Source: Mesocentrotus franciscanus (taxonomy: Eukaryota; Echinodermata; Echinoidea; Camarodonta; Strongylocentrotidae). From it: DNA of 64,000 nt. Positions 22,757-33,449 of the stretch are shown here, one piece after another. The translations under genes and the position numbers were made by a program. The notes under the pieces are model-generated. The model made no database searches. It saw only the letters and a program-made list of their open reading frames with translations, and was not told the origin of the DNA. Every line of letters starts with the position of its first letter. The first letter of the stretch is position 1. The stretch covers positions 15,705,699-15,769,698 of the forward strand of contig CP137683.1 of NCBI GenBank assembly GCA_037976565.1, in the 5' to 3' direction.

Positions 22757-23143
22757 TTATTCTTTAAGATTTTGCAAGTGCAATCCTTCTCTTGATTTCT
22801 TGCTCGCCTCTTGCATCGTCTGTAATTGTAGTCCCGAGGTAATTAACAGAGGTGGCTTGCTTTGTTTGTTTTTGTTGATCTTAAGAGAGCATGGTATTCC
22901 TCCCTTCTTTGAAATTACCATGCATTCCGTTTTCTTGTAATTTAATGATAATCCTCTCTTGTCACTTTCTCTGACGACAACATCCAAAAGTCGCTGCAGG
23001 TCCTTCTCTGATTCTGCGATTAATAAAGTATCATCTGCATACCTTATGTTTGTGATATTATGTCCTCCTACCTTCATTCCTCTTTCCTGTTCTAGGTTTC
23101 TAAGTATCAACTCACTGTAATAATTGAAGAGATATGGAGACAT
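22757..23143 (-). pseudogene. LINE reverse transcriptase fragment with YADD
   Basis: The palm motif YADD lies at 23030-23041. Upstream is GVRQGCVMSPYLFN, the usual preceding RT motif, with a frameshift just before it. Downstream, LSLNYKKTECMVIS is the next conserved RT block. The frame is lost soon afterwards and resumes in 22285-22746. Confidence 0.85.
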
Positions 23144-23725
23144 GACACATCCTTGCCGAACCCCCTCTTAATGTTGATGTAGTCACTTAATTCTGTTTCT
23201 ACTCTAACACATGATGTTTGCTCCCAATACAGATTTTGCATCTTTTGTGTCTAGTCCAATCTTGGTTAAGTCTTCAAATAAGTGATTGTGTATATTAATT
23301 TATCGAAGGCTAATTTGTATAACCGATGAAACACATGAAGACGTCTTTCTGCATTTCTGCCCTTTCTGCTATAGACCGCAGAACAAAAACAGCATTTCTA
23401 GTTCCAGCATCTTTGACAAAACCAAACTGCACATTACTGTTTTTGGAGTTAGGTGATTCCTTGCTCTTTGAAGTAGAACTCGCAAGATGATCTTTGTGAT
23501 ATGGCTCATTAGGCTGATGATTCTATGTTGCCCGCATTCCACTGCTTCAGGTTTCTTGGGAAGTGTAATAAATATTGATTTGCACAGGTCAGCTGGAAAC
23601 CTTCCATCATCATAGATCTTGTTGATAGATCTTATTGATAGATCTTATTGATGACTTCAGTTAGTTTCATGACACCATAGTTCTCCAATGCTTCGACCAT
23701 CTCCATTACTACTCCATCAGGACCA

Positions 23726-24064
23726 GCAACTTTGTTCCTCTACATCATACTGATCACTGACCTCACTTCTGAGAGCAGAATCCTAGATCCTTCAATAGAT
23801 CCTGTACAGTGTGGAGGTTCTTTTCTTACATCGTCAAAAAGCTCGCCAATGTACTCAGTCCATCTGTTCAGTATCTCTTCCTTTTCAACCAGTACTGATT
23901 CATCCTTTGCCTTGATGCAACCCAACTTGGAGCTCCGAAATTTCTTTCCCGAGAGGTCATTTACCTTCTTAAAAACCTTGGGATCGTTTTCATTAAAACT
24001 TCTCTCTATCTCGGCGCACTGTTTGTTCAGCCATTCCTCTTTAACTTTTGTGCAGTGGTCGTGA
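23726..24064 (-). pseudogene. LINE linker and RT N-terminal region, broken
   Basis: The minus strand encodes a segment with LVEKEEILNRWTEYIGELFD (within 23740-23925), typical of the stretch between endonuclease and polymerase in these LINEs. The frame is interrupted on both sides. Confidence 0.65.
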
Positions 24065-24483
24065 ATTCTCTATCCAACTCTCTGTATTCAATTCCATCTC
24101 TGTCCTTGATCTTCTGCCTTTTACTAATCTTTGATATAATCTCCTCTGTCATGCACCTTTGTTTATTTTTCTTTTTTCGGTAATGTCTCTTCAGCTGTTT
24201 CTACAAGAATGTCTCTCATTGATTCCCAAGTGACCTCCTCTCCCTGGTCGGTGAGACTATCAAATCTGTTTTGTACTTTGACAGCATATCGGAGGCGAAC
24301 ATTCTCGATTCTGTAACTGTTCGAAATCTACCTTCTGGATTGACCTGGCTTTTGTCATCTTTTTTAGCTTACATTGCAGAGTTGCCACAACGGGAATGTA
24401 ATCACTCGTTCCTACAGTCTGCACCCGGATATGTTTTAGCTTACTTTACACCTCTTTTAAACCGTTCATTTATTGTGATGTAA

Positions 24484-25332
24484 TCAATCTGATTTCCTGC
24501 ACGATCCACATGGATTTTTCCAAGTATATATCCTTCTTGGATGTTCATTGAACCATGTATTGACAATGACCATTCCTTTGGCCTCACACCACTCTACCCA
24601 TCTGTTACCCCTTTCATTTCTGTCCCCAATACCATATGGCCCTACTGTTCCACCATATCTGCCTCTTCCCACCTTGGCGTTCATGTCACCCAATGCAATT
24701 ACAATTTCATTTGATTTACATTGTGATTTGGCCGCCTCCAACTGCTCATAGAAAACATCAATCTCTTCATCTGTGCTTTCCGCTGTGGGTGCATAAACCC
24801 CTATTATCGCCATGTTGAAAGTTTTCTCTTGTAATTTGATAAACAAGACTCTGTCGCTGACTGCCCAAAAGCCCAGGACACAGTTAGCCGTGAATGGATC
24901 CAGAAGCACCCCTACACCTCTTTCATGTCTTACCCCTCCTGAATAGATCATCCTATGTTTTACAACTGTGAATTCTCCACTGCCAGTCCATCTTGTTTCA
25001 CTAATGCCTAGAAAATTAATTCTCATCCTGTTCATTTCTTGCACGACGTTGTCCAATTTCCCTTTCTGGTAGAGAGTGCGTACATTCCAGGTGCCGATGC
25101 GCATCATGTTACTGTTGCGAACAGATGCTGAATGACGATCGGGTCCCACCTGTCGCACATGGGAAAACCTACCGAGCGAGGCACCTATAATTCCAGAGGT
25201 TCCCTTCACGCCGTTTCTCTTTGACTTTGAATTGTGACTATCCATGGTATATCTTGGGAAGAATAGTGAAGGTGGTTTCCCGTTGCCTTCCTCACCGCAG
25301 TGTGGTGACCATGAATATCTCCATGTGAACAC
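24484..25332 (-). pseudogene. LINE endonuclease domain (AP-endonuclease-like), frameshifted
   Basis: An open frame of 282 codons. GTWNVRTL starts the nuclease fold; the conserved SETRW carries the catalytic Glu, and VYAPTAE and ALGDMNAKVG carry further active-site residues. The frame ends after TWKNPCGSCRKSD. The expected continuation (NQIDYITINERF) is in another frame, so a small indel lies near 24500. The domain nicks target DNA for target-primed reverse transcription. Confidence 0.85.
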
Positions 25333-25876
25333 CAGTTCTGAGAGACGCCGTTGTCCCTGATAGGATCATCCGCCTGAACTCTCACTCCATCGCTGCTGCC
25401 CAATGCAGTCCCTTTCAGTCGCCTTTTACGACACGCAGGGAATACGTGGAGGGAATTCTATATGGCACCCACTCCCAGGCTCTTGCTATGTAATTGCAAT
25501 TTAAAGTGAATTTAAACGAAAGTTAAAATTATTGGTTGGTATTCGAAGATTTTTCTTTTACATGACAATATACCAAAACAACAACGTGGACTTTTCTTTT
25601 TATAACGCTACAGAACAAAAACTGTATCAGGTAGAGGTATGTGTTTATGTTTACGGAATAATAATAATAATCTAATTTGACAATAATTAATGATGTTCTG
25701 GTGGACATGTGCGCTATGGATTTCGATAGATGTTATAAATAAAATGTACGACCATACCTTTAAATTTCTGCGAAGTTTTGTTTTCAACGTTTCGTATCCA
25801 TGGCTTCGTTTTCCAGACTTTGTTCTTCTTCGCTTACTTTTCAAACTTTTCCTAAATTTTTGTTTTACCCCTTTAG

Positions 25877-26050
25877 ACTGGCAGCAGCTCGAGAGGTTGG
25901 AACAATACCTCCGAACATTACAACTATAAACGCGGGTTTGCTACGGGGGTAGTACATCTAATCGTAGCTATCCTGTCCGTCATTCTCGGCGGGGTTGCAT
26001 TCGCGTTTCCAGTGGTTCATGTCGGCTATGGAATCTGGTCTGCCTTCATT
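25877..26050 (+). pseudogene. Copy B exon 2
   Basis: 58 open codons in phase 0, TGSSSRGWNNTSEHYNYKRG then TM1 and the start of TM2. Differences from copy A are few and mostly conservative in TM1; the pre-membrane part has gained Arg residues. Confidence 0.8.
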
Positions 26051-26821
26051 GTAAGTTAATCCTTCTTTCGTTGGCGATTTTTTTTTTTGCTTTCGGGGAT
26101 GGGGGTCTTTTTATTACTATTATTTTTAAATTGAATCCCTAGCTAGTTGCTACCCGTGTGTTGTACAACTTCTCCCAAAGTTTGAAAACAATCCCCAGTC
26201 CTCTCCCTCATCTTGTCAAGTCCATAAAACTCGAAATCTGGTGTCGTATGCATGGATCGTAAATCCGCTTTGGGGCCTCTACTCTGAAGTACTTTCTGGA
26301 TAAGCCACTGATGGCTCATGATGCCTTTCAATTTCCATGAAATATTATTGAGTGTTTTATTGCTTCGCATGTTCCGATGTCGTACAATAAATTGTGTTTT
26401 ATTGGTCAGTAAGGGGGGCGGAAGGGGAGGGAGGGGGGGGGGGATGGCATCCCACATTAAAATCTCCGTCTCTATTTCTAGTAGCCCCCCTCTGGCAGCT
26501 ATCGGACACAGATATCCTGCTTACACCAGCAACTTAATCTTTTCTTATATGTACGTTATCAAAGAAAAGTTGTGGTTTAAAAATGTACGTCGTATTTTCT
26601 TAAAGTTCTCTAGAGCGTCTGCCAGACAGAAAGCATGAAAGCAAGAAGGGGAACATCGTCTTTTGGGCGATTTCTTTTCGACTTTAAACATCCAGGTGTA
26701 CTTATTCGTTTTTAATGTATCCAGTACACAATCACAGGAAAATATTGTTCAATTAGGCTGTATGTGCGCCTTTTTTCATTAGGTATCTTGTTTTTATCTC
26801 TTTGATAAAATCTCTTTACAG
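26051..26821. other. Intron 2 of copy B
   Basis: Aligns throughout with intron 2 of copies A and C. It includes a G-rich tract (26409-26446) and TTTGC-type short runs just after exon 3. No coding content. Confidence 0.6.
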
Positions 26822-26878
26822 TTCTATATGCCTACAGGAATCTTAGGGGTTGTTAGCAGGAACAAGGACTCATGCGTG
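26822..26878 (+). pseudogene. Copy B exon 3
   Basis: 19 open codons, FYMPTGILGVVSRNKDSCV, with splice sites identical in type to copy A. Confidence 0.8.
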
Positions 26879-27359
26879 GTAAGTGCTGCCGAAAAGTACT
26901 ATTTTCCACTTAGGCCTATCATTTTGCTTTGCTTTGCTTTGCTTTATTTATTCACCACTCATGAGTTGGATTGCCCTTGTCAGCTCATTGGTTTTCTTTC
27001 AAAGGGGTCCAAGCTAAATAATAATGAAACATATGAACAAACAATTATACTTATAACAAGCGATCATAGAAAATATATCACGTCCAAAGTAACAAAGTAG
27101 CTAAGCGGTCATATTTGCAACAAAACAAACAAACAAAAATGCATATAAAATGATACACTGATAAATCTAGAGTCGAACAAGTAAACTCAAAACACAGTAC
27201 AAACAAATTCCCAATTTCTATATATTTATATGCCGGTTACAAAGGAAATGAAGGCAAACTGACTGAAGACTTGCCATGATTTTTTTTCAGGAGAAAATTC
27301 CTATATTACTCAGTAGTTTTTATATCGTTGAAAGTATTTTTTCTTTTATCAATGTGAAT

Positions 27360-28290
27360 ATCTTTCGATGCCCTACACAATATGCGCTGACTTGATGTAA
27401 ATATGGCAAAGTTAGAATCACCTATATGTTACCTTTTTCAGGAGAGGGAATAGTTAATGAGCTAAATTGATAACATTTTCTTCTTCAAATTGGCAACACT
27501 GGATTTTTAAAGAAAACTGCCAATTTTGATTAAGGGCAGTGATTTTTAACCTCTGTTCATTTTGCCAAGTAAAATATTTTAAAGATTATTAGTTTTGTTG
27601 TTGAAATTACTAGCAATCAAACGTTATATGGTCACGCAACAAAAATGAATTCAATGTGTGTAGATTTATTTGCTCTTTCTACTCATGCATCTGACGTTTT
27701 TTTAGGGCTCTATTAAAATCGAGATTTACTAAACTGAACCACAAAATGTGGAATGATTGTCGCGAAAGGGTTAAGAGAGGCGATTGCTTTTAGCCTCGGG
27801 TTGAATTTGGTGACGGAACCAGGGATCGGGGGAGGAAGAAGAAGGTTGATGACCTATTTTTAACGCCTTAATCATCAAAAATGATTTCTTTCAATCAATC
27901 ATGTGATGAAAAGAAAATCCCGACAGATTACTTTAAACGGGCTGTAAAAGGTGAAATATTATGCCCACGAAAATACAGAGGTTGGGGGATACGTGGGCAT
28001 TTGCTCTCTTTTCGCTAAAAGTTCATAATTTTAAGCTGTACAGCTAGCAGGGGAAAATCCAGGATTGTGCATTTGAACAAAATATATAGAAAAAATGATA
28101 GGCCTATGTAAAAATTAAAATTGAAATAAAATTAAAATCGTAAAAGTTAGGGGCCGGCATGATTTCGAAAAATATCTGTGAACAGTCCAGCAAAACAAAG
28201 AAGTATTAAAAAAAAACTCAAAACATGAGAACGGGTATATTATTGTAAATCTGTAAGGGGCATACATTCTTTGTCTTGTGTACCATTTTT
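27360..28290. other. Copy B intron 3, insertion-rich stretch without recognised content
   Basis: About 700 bp here (27360-28070) are absent from intron 3 of copy A, whose sequence resumes near 28080. No ends or coding frame were recognised. Confidence 0.4.
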
Positions 28291-28297
28291 GTCTCGC

Positions 28298-29968
28298 CTG
28301 CGTAGCAAAAAGCGAGACATAGGCGCCGCTTTTCCGGTGCCGGCGCACAGTGGGCCAGGGAGCCAAAGTGCGCCAAAACTCATTTTTGGTGACTTTTTTT
28401 TTCTTGCCAATTGAAAGATAATACATCGAAGAATACCTCAGTAAAATATTTAATTCCGGTATGCACAATAAGGGTATAAATTTACTCCTTCAAACAGCAA
28501 AATTTTACATACGGTATTCACAGTTTTAGTGCAAAAGTGACTTATTTTATAAATCTTTCAATTCAACATGGAGTTTTTAAGCTAATGATATGAAATTGCT
28601 CTCACATATTCCTGATAGTTCATTTCACTGCATGAATGGGTTGAAAATGGATAGGAACACAATCTTCATAATAAAGGGTAATTCACTGAAAAATGGACTA
28701 TTTATCCATGTTCTTTATACATCCAGAGGAAATGTTTAGATTTCCAGGGATTTCCACTTTAATTTTATTACCAACTTTTTCTCTGATGTCTAAGCTTTAA
28801 GCTGATACCAGATCTGGCTGCCGCCTTCTGCAGATTATTATTATGTTAGAGTCGATTTCCTTGCCACATTGTCCCGGAAAATGTGTTTATTTTGGTCCGC
28901 GGTGTCAGAACAAGTGTCACGCGCCCCCACACTCCGTAATTTATGACCGCAAATCCTTCATGATTCAGCCGCGGACCAAAATAAACACATTTTTCGGGGC
29001 AATGTTGCAGGGAAAATCGACTCTAACATAATAATCGGCAGAAGGCGGCAGCCAAATGTGGTTATCAACTTAAAGCTTAGACATCAGAAAAAATGTTGGT
29101 AATAAAAAATAAATCACCAAAAATGAGTTTTGGCGCATTTTGGTTCCTCCCAGGCCCACTGTGCGGCGGCGGCACCATCAAAAACTTAACCAAGGTTAAG
29201 CTTTTGAATTTTTAATATAATTTTGAAAGTATAAATTCGTATTCGATGAAACTTGGACTAAAGGTTTATCAAGTATTCCCAATCATGTGAGCAGAATTTC
29301 AGGTCACAAAGTCAAGTTCAAAGGTCATTTCAGGTCAACAAACTTAGACTATGTTGTGGCATCATCATCAAAAACTTAACCTGAGGTTAAGTTTTTGAAT
29401 TTTTAATATAATTTTGAAAGTAAAAGTTATTATTCAATGAAACTTAAACTAAAGGATAATCAAGTATCCTCAATCATGTGAGTAGAATTACAGGTCACTA
29501 AGTCAGGTCAAAGGTCATTTCCGGTTAACAAACTAAGACTTTGTTGTGGCATCAACATCAAGATTTTGAAATTTTAGCATAGTTTCAAAAGTGTTTGTTC
29601 AAATTCCATGAAACTTGTACCCAAGGGTAATTAAGTGACAAAAATTATATGCCACAAATTCCAGGTCACAAAGTCAAAGTCAAAGGTCATTTTGGGTCAG
29701 TAGACTTGGATGATGTTTTTCACAACTTAATACGAGAATTAATAAATCAATTTTTGTTATTTGTTCATATTTCATGAAAGTTATCAATCTTGGTACAAAT
29801 AATAGTAAATAATTCTTCTGATGTATCTTAGTCAACATTCACTTCAAAATGCTGACTATATTCAGAGGATTTCATTTTTAGGGGGCTGCTAATGGGCCAT
29901 CCTGCCTATAAATAATGTCCCGACCTTAATTTTTTATCATATCTAATTGCGTAATGCAGGCGAGTCCG
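28298..29968. mobile_element. Outer element with CTCGCCTGC ends, containing a foldback
   Basis: Begins ctcgcctgcgtagcaaaaag and ends tgcgtaatgcaggcgag, giving short inverted ends (CTCGCCTGC). The right half contains three related segments beginning with aaacttaacc and including aggtcacaaagtcaa-type stretches, an imperfect tandem repeat of about 190 bp (29180-29710). The foldback 28346-29163 is nested inside. Element class is unknown. Confidence 0.45.
28346..29163. mobile_element. Foldback element (CACAGTGGGCC ends), copy 1
   Basis: Ends cacagtgggccaggg and, inverted, cacagtgggcctggg, with long inverted arms meeting near 28930. A 5-bp duplication cggcg flanks it (28341-28345, 29164-29168). 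The arms are unequal: the left has about 300 bp more than the right. No coding capacity was recognised. Superfamily undetermined. Confidence 0.75.
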
Positions 29969-30289
29969 TCAAGAGCGTTTCCCTTGTTATCCCCTCGCCG
30001 AAGAACTCGGAGGGGATATTGTAACGCTGCCGTCCGTCCTTCCGTAACAAATCTGGTTTCGATTAATTCGATAACTTTAGTAATGTTTGACGGATTTCAA
30101 TCAAATTTGATATGAAGGTACATGGTATCAAAATACAGCCTAAGTTCGCTTTCGGAGTATGTAGGTCAAAGATCATAGCTCATTAAATATGCGAATCTGA
30201 TTTCCGTTCGATAACTTTAGTAATATCGAAAATATTATCGCTAGTGATATTCGTTTGTCTCGCAATGTGGTCAATAAGGGATCTAAAAG

Positions 30290-30332
30290 ATCACGACGTT
30301 TCGTGCGCCGCTGCAACACTTCGTCAGGTGAT
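30290..30332 (-). ncRNA. Hammerhead-ribozyme-like motif, left arm
   Basis: Exact reverse complement of the motif at 31219-31261, with the same boxes and the same extra A. Confidence 0.35.
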
Positions 30333-30731
30333 AAAAACTAATGTAAGCAAGCGTGTTTTATACTCTACGGGAGGACCGGCGCGCGGCGGTCAATAATTCG
30401 ATCGATAATTGGAACAATAACGCACACGGCCTATTGGCCGACGCACACGGTGCTCGACCAATCAGCAGGCCGCTGGTTCGGCCGCTGGTTCGGCCAATGC
30501 ACAAGGCCTATTGGCCGACGCACACGGTGCTCGACCAATCAGCAGGCCGCTGGTTCGGCTCGCCTGCTGGGCGGAAGCAATAACGAGCTCAACCAATCAA
30601 CGGCCCGCTGGCTTGGCCCGTCTGCTGATTGGAATCGACCGGTGCTGGCCGGCTGGACAGGGAGTGTCATGGCGGCGTATCGTACGCATCCAAAATTCGG
30701 GGATATCGATCCCGTTGTCTCTGTTGAAATT

Positions 30732-30894
30732 AGGGACTTTTAGATTTTACACGACGAGAACGTGGACTGCCACGGTGACATCCTTTTAAGGTAATGTGAC
30801 GTCCTTTTAAGCCACTGCCGGGCACGGGCCAGTGCCTTGAAAGAATGGCACACGTTGCAGTCCACTACGTCGACGTGTAAATCTAAAAGTCCCT
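30732..30894. mobile_element. 163-bp MITE (AGGGACTTTTAGA ends), unit 1
   Basis: Ends agggacttttagatttta and, inverted, agggacttttagatttac. ATT flanks both sides. Three-base TTA/ATT-type duplications and GGG-type ends suggest PIF/Harbinger. The whole unit folds as a hairpin. Confidence 0.75.
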
Positions 30895-30897
30895 ATT

Positions 30898-31060
30898 AGG
30901 GACTTTTAGATTTTACACGACGAGAACGTGGACTGCCACGCTGACATCCTTTTAAGGTAATGTCACGTCCCTTTAAGGCACTGCCGGGCACGGGCCGGTG
31001 CCTTAAAAGAATGGCACACGTTGCAGTCCACTACGTCGACGTGCAAATCTAAAAGTCCCT
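30898..31060. mobile_element. 163-bp MITE (AGGGACTTTTAGA ends), unit 2
   Basis: Same orientation and exactly the same length as the preceding unit, separated only by the shared ATT (30895-30897) and followed by ATT (31061-31063). The few differences include cacgctgac for cacggtgac. Confidence 0.75.
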
Positions 31061-31218
31061 ATTATTGGGATTGAGACGGATATTGATAGCTTCTTTTACC
31101 CTCCGTGTACCAATGCCAATAGGCCGTGTGCGTTATTGTTCCAATTATCTATCGATTTATTGACCGCCGCGCCGGTCCTCCCGTAGAGTATAAAACACGC
31201 TTGCTTACATTAGTTTTT

Positions 31219-31261
31219 ATCACCTGACGAAGTGTTGCAGCGGCGCACGAAACGTCGTGAT
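31219..31261 (+). ncRNA. Hammerhead-ribozyme-like motif, right arm
   Basis: Order: atcac (stem I 5'), ctgacga (CUGANGA box), a GTG...CAC closed hairpin, gaaa, cgtc, gtgat (stem I 3', pairs with atcac). The acgtc part gives the palindromic ACGU stem III known from minimal dimeric type I hammerheads. One extra A lies between the CUGANGA box and the GTG of stem II, which may abolish activity. Confidence 0.35.
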
Positions 31262-31746
31262 CTTTTAGATCCCTTATTGACCACATTGCGAGACAAACGA
31301 ATATCACTAGCGATATTATTTTCGATACTACATCCGCAATGAGTAATACATTTAGCATTAACTTTAGTAATGTTTGACGGATTTTAATGAAATTTGAAGG
31401 TACATGGTACAAAGCACAGCCTAAGTTCGATTTCGGAGTATGTAGGTCAAAGTCATAGCTCATTAAATATGCAAATCTTGTTTCCGTTCGATGACTTTAG
31501 TAATGTTTGACGGATTTTAATGAAATTTGCGAAAATGTGGTTAACTTCCTTGCCAAGTAATATAATAGTATAGCCGAATGGAGTTAACTTGTTCTGACGT
31601 ATATAGGCCATTTGTACCCTGCGAGGGGAAGCTACGCTTTGTGTTGACTTGTTAGATTTTAATAGGAGACTCGGGCCGGACCCTCCCCTTCCCCTATTCC
31701 CATCTTTCCATTCCATTCTCACAATGTGACGTCATTTTGTTTTCAG

Positions 31747-31914
31747 ATCATCGCATACATGGTCGTGGCAATCCTGAGTACTTTCCATGCCTTCGGGATG
31801 CTAGTATTCGAATTAGTTGTAGCCTCAGTGCTGACATACGTCCAGTTTTGTTACGCTCGATACGGTAGTTCTACATACTACTACGGTTCTGTCTGTGAAT
31901 ATGATTATTCAGTG
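31747..31914 (+). pseudogene. Copy B exon 4
   Basis: 56 open codons in phase 0. TM3 as in copy A up to GM, then LVFELVVASVL. The loop is different and Tyr-rich: QFCYARYGSSTYYYGSVC then EYDYSV. Two Cys are kept, the N-R-S sequon is not. Confidence 0.8.
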
Positions 31915-32439
31915 GTAAGTCATATTCACTTTATCTTTACATTCTATGAATGGGATATTTCATCGATAAAGACTCGCTCAGAAATGACGAGGCAAATCCG
32001 TTGTGTTCTTTTCCTTCTATATGATGGCGTAAAGCACTGGCGTACTGGTGGGGGGGCTTGGGGGGCGCTAGCCCCCCCAAATAAAATTAAACCATGACTT
32101 ATTTTCAATTCCATACAAGTGATTTATAAATGTTCGTGATATATCACATGATTTTCAACAAAATGCGCGGTTCTCCATTTCTGTTGCAAACTGACACATT
32201 CCCAAATAGCCAGGAAGAGCAAAATGTTCTTTTTTTATATGGGCCTTGGTGTCCACTAACAGTAATACTAGTACTAGTAGATAACCGTATATCCAGTTTA
32301 GCGAAAAGTCTGGATACCCGTATGTCCGGCCTAGAGTAGAGCTTATATCGCGGCAGCTCTAGGCGGTACGCGGGGGAATGCGCAGTCGCCTGCGCTCAGG
32401 GTTTGTTTTGGATGCGAGGAGGGTCATTTCCGGAGGGAA

Positions 32440-32950
32440 TGTTCCACAGGTGCGGATCCAGGGGGGGAGCGGGCCTTGCCCCCGCAAAGAAAAAGAAAAA
32501 AAGAGAGAGAGAGAGAGAGAAAGAAGGAAAAAAGGAAAAGAGGAGATAAAGGGAAGGAAAAAAGAGAAAGAAGAAAAGAAAAGGGGATATCAGTTGCAAT
32601 TTTCCCGCCAACAAGTTGTGGATCGGCGGGAGGGGGCCAAAGGCCCTTGCCTCTCCTCCCCCGCCGCCAAAAAAGAGAGAAGGGAAAAGGAAAGAGGAGA
32701 GCTAAAAGTGAACAAAAAAGAGGAAGAAGAAAAGAAAGGGTGAAAAGAAGGGAGATCAGTTGCGTTTAATCCCGCCAACAACATGTGGATCGGGGCGAAA
32801 GGCCCTTGCCTCCCTAGCAAACCTAAAAGAGAGAGAAGGAAGGGAAGGGAAAGGGAAGGGGAGGAAAAGGTAAGGAAAGAAAGAGAGAAAGAAGATAGGT
32901 AGGGAGGTCATTTGCGATTTTCCCGCCAACAAGGTGTAGTTTCGGGGGCC
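32440..32950. repeat. GA-rich tandem repeat, three units
   Basis: Units of about 150 bp, each with a purine-rich GAAAG stretch followed by attttcccgccaacaag or a close variant (32600, 32768, 32918). The long Lys/Glu/Arg frames across it reflect purine bias and are not genes. Confidence 0.8.
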
Positions 32951-33307
32951 ACAGGCGTACCGATGGGGGGCAATTAGTGTCCTGCCAGTGTCACAATAAA
33001 ATTCAAACGTGGATCATTTCTAATTCGATACCGGTGATTTACAAATGTTGCTGAAATGACATAATAATCCGAGATTTTTCCTCACTTTTTATTAAATTAT
33101 ACTTTTTATGCGTTTGTTGGAAAATTACAAATTCCTAAATTTACAGTCAGGCAAGAAATATGCTTATTTAGAGGCTTACATAGCAGGGCCCGCAGAACGA
33201 CGGGGCTCCGCCCCCCACTTTTTGGAAAACAGTATACTAAACAGGCGCGGATCTACGGGGGGTTTAACCCCCCTTGGGCCGCCCAAAAAAGGGGAAAAAA
33301 GAAAGAA

Positions 33308-33418
33308 AGAACGCACACTGGAGAGAAACCTTTCAAGTGCAAATATTGTGAAAAGATATTCAACTCATCTGGTAACTTAACCAAACACATGATAACTCTG
33401 GATATAACTGTGTATTAA
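33308..33418 (+). pseudogene. Degraded C2H2 zinc-finger segment
   Basis: In this frame the sequence reads RTHTGEKPFKCKYCEKIF, then NSSGNLTKHM, with stop TAA at 33416-33418. It has the HTGEKPF linker, the Cys pair (C-x2-C), the Phe and Leu core positions and the first zinc-binding His. The second His position (HMITL where H-x-x-x-H is expected) is Leu. There is no ATG and no neighbouring finger in frame. Confidence 0.75.
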
Positions 33419-33449
33419 ACTGTTACTTGATTTAACAAGACGTTATCAT

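Larger units (their letters stand above)
22277..25481 (-). mobile_element. RTE-like non-LTR retrotransposon, near full length, in intron 1 of copy B
   Basis: About 3.2 kb on the minus strand. Imperfect short duplications flank it (cctgct 22271-22276, cttgct 25482-25487), and copies A and C keep the empty site (tttcccctgctatgtaattg). Order on the minus strand is 5' leader with gtcgtaaaaggcgactgaaa, AP-type endonuclease, reverse transcriptase with YADD, a C-terminal region starting near VLMYGCEAWTL, and a GA-repeat 3' end. Length, order and microsatellite-like tail fit the RTE clade; clade assignment is inference. Several frameshifts make it inactive. Confidence 0.8.
30225..31326. repeat. Inverted repeat with two 212-bp arms
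   Basis: Arms at 30225-30436 and 31115-31326 are near-perfect reverse complements of equal length. Each contains a hammerhead-like motif (30290-30332 minus, 31219-31261 plus). Between them lie short tandem GC-rich units (gctcgaccaatcagcaggcc, 30437-30640) and two MITEs. The motif recalls Penelope-like elements, whose terminal repeats carry hammerhead ribozymes; that link is inference. Confidence 0.75.
29995..31660. mobile_element. Outer repeat with CCCTCGC ends, interrupted by a 1.1-kb inverted repeat
   Basis: Runs from ccctcgccgaagaactcgga to ccctgcgaggggaagc. The flanking halves repeat each other (ttagtaatgtttgacggatt occurs on both sides, as does cggagtatgtaggtcaaag). The middle is the 30225-31326 inverted repeat. 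Class unknown. Confidence 0.45.

Noticed and set aside
24548..24818. Plus-strand frames over the LINE
   Set aside because: Antisense to the endonuclease frame, which has clear catalytic motifs.
32378..32769. Long Lys/Arg/Glu-rich frames
   Set aside because: Purine-rich tandem repeat inside the composite element; the frame is open because GAAAG-type sequence lacks stops.
33108..33380. 90-codon ATG frame overlapping the zinc-finger segment
   Set aside because: It runs in a different frame from the recognisable zinc finger and has no motif of its own.
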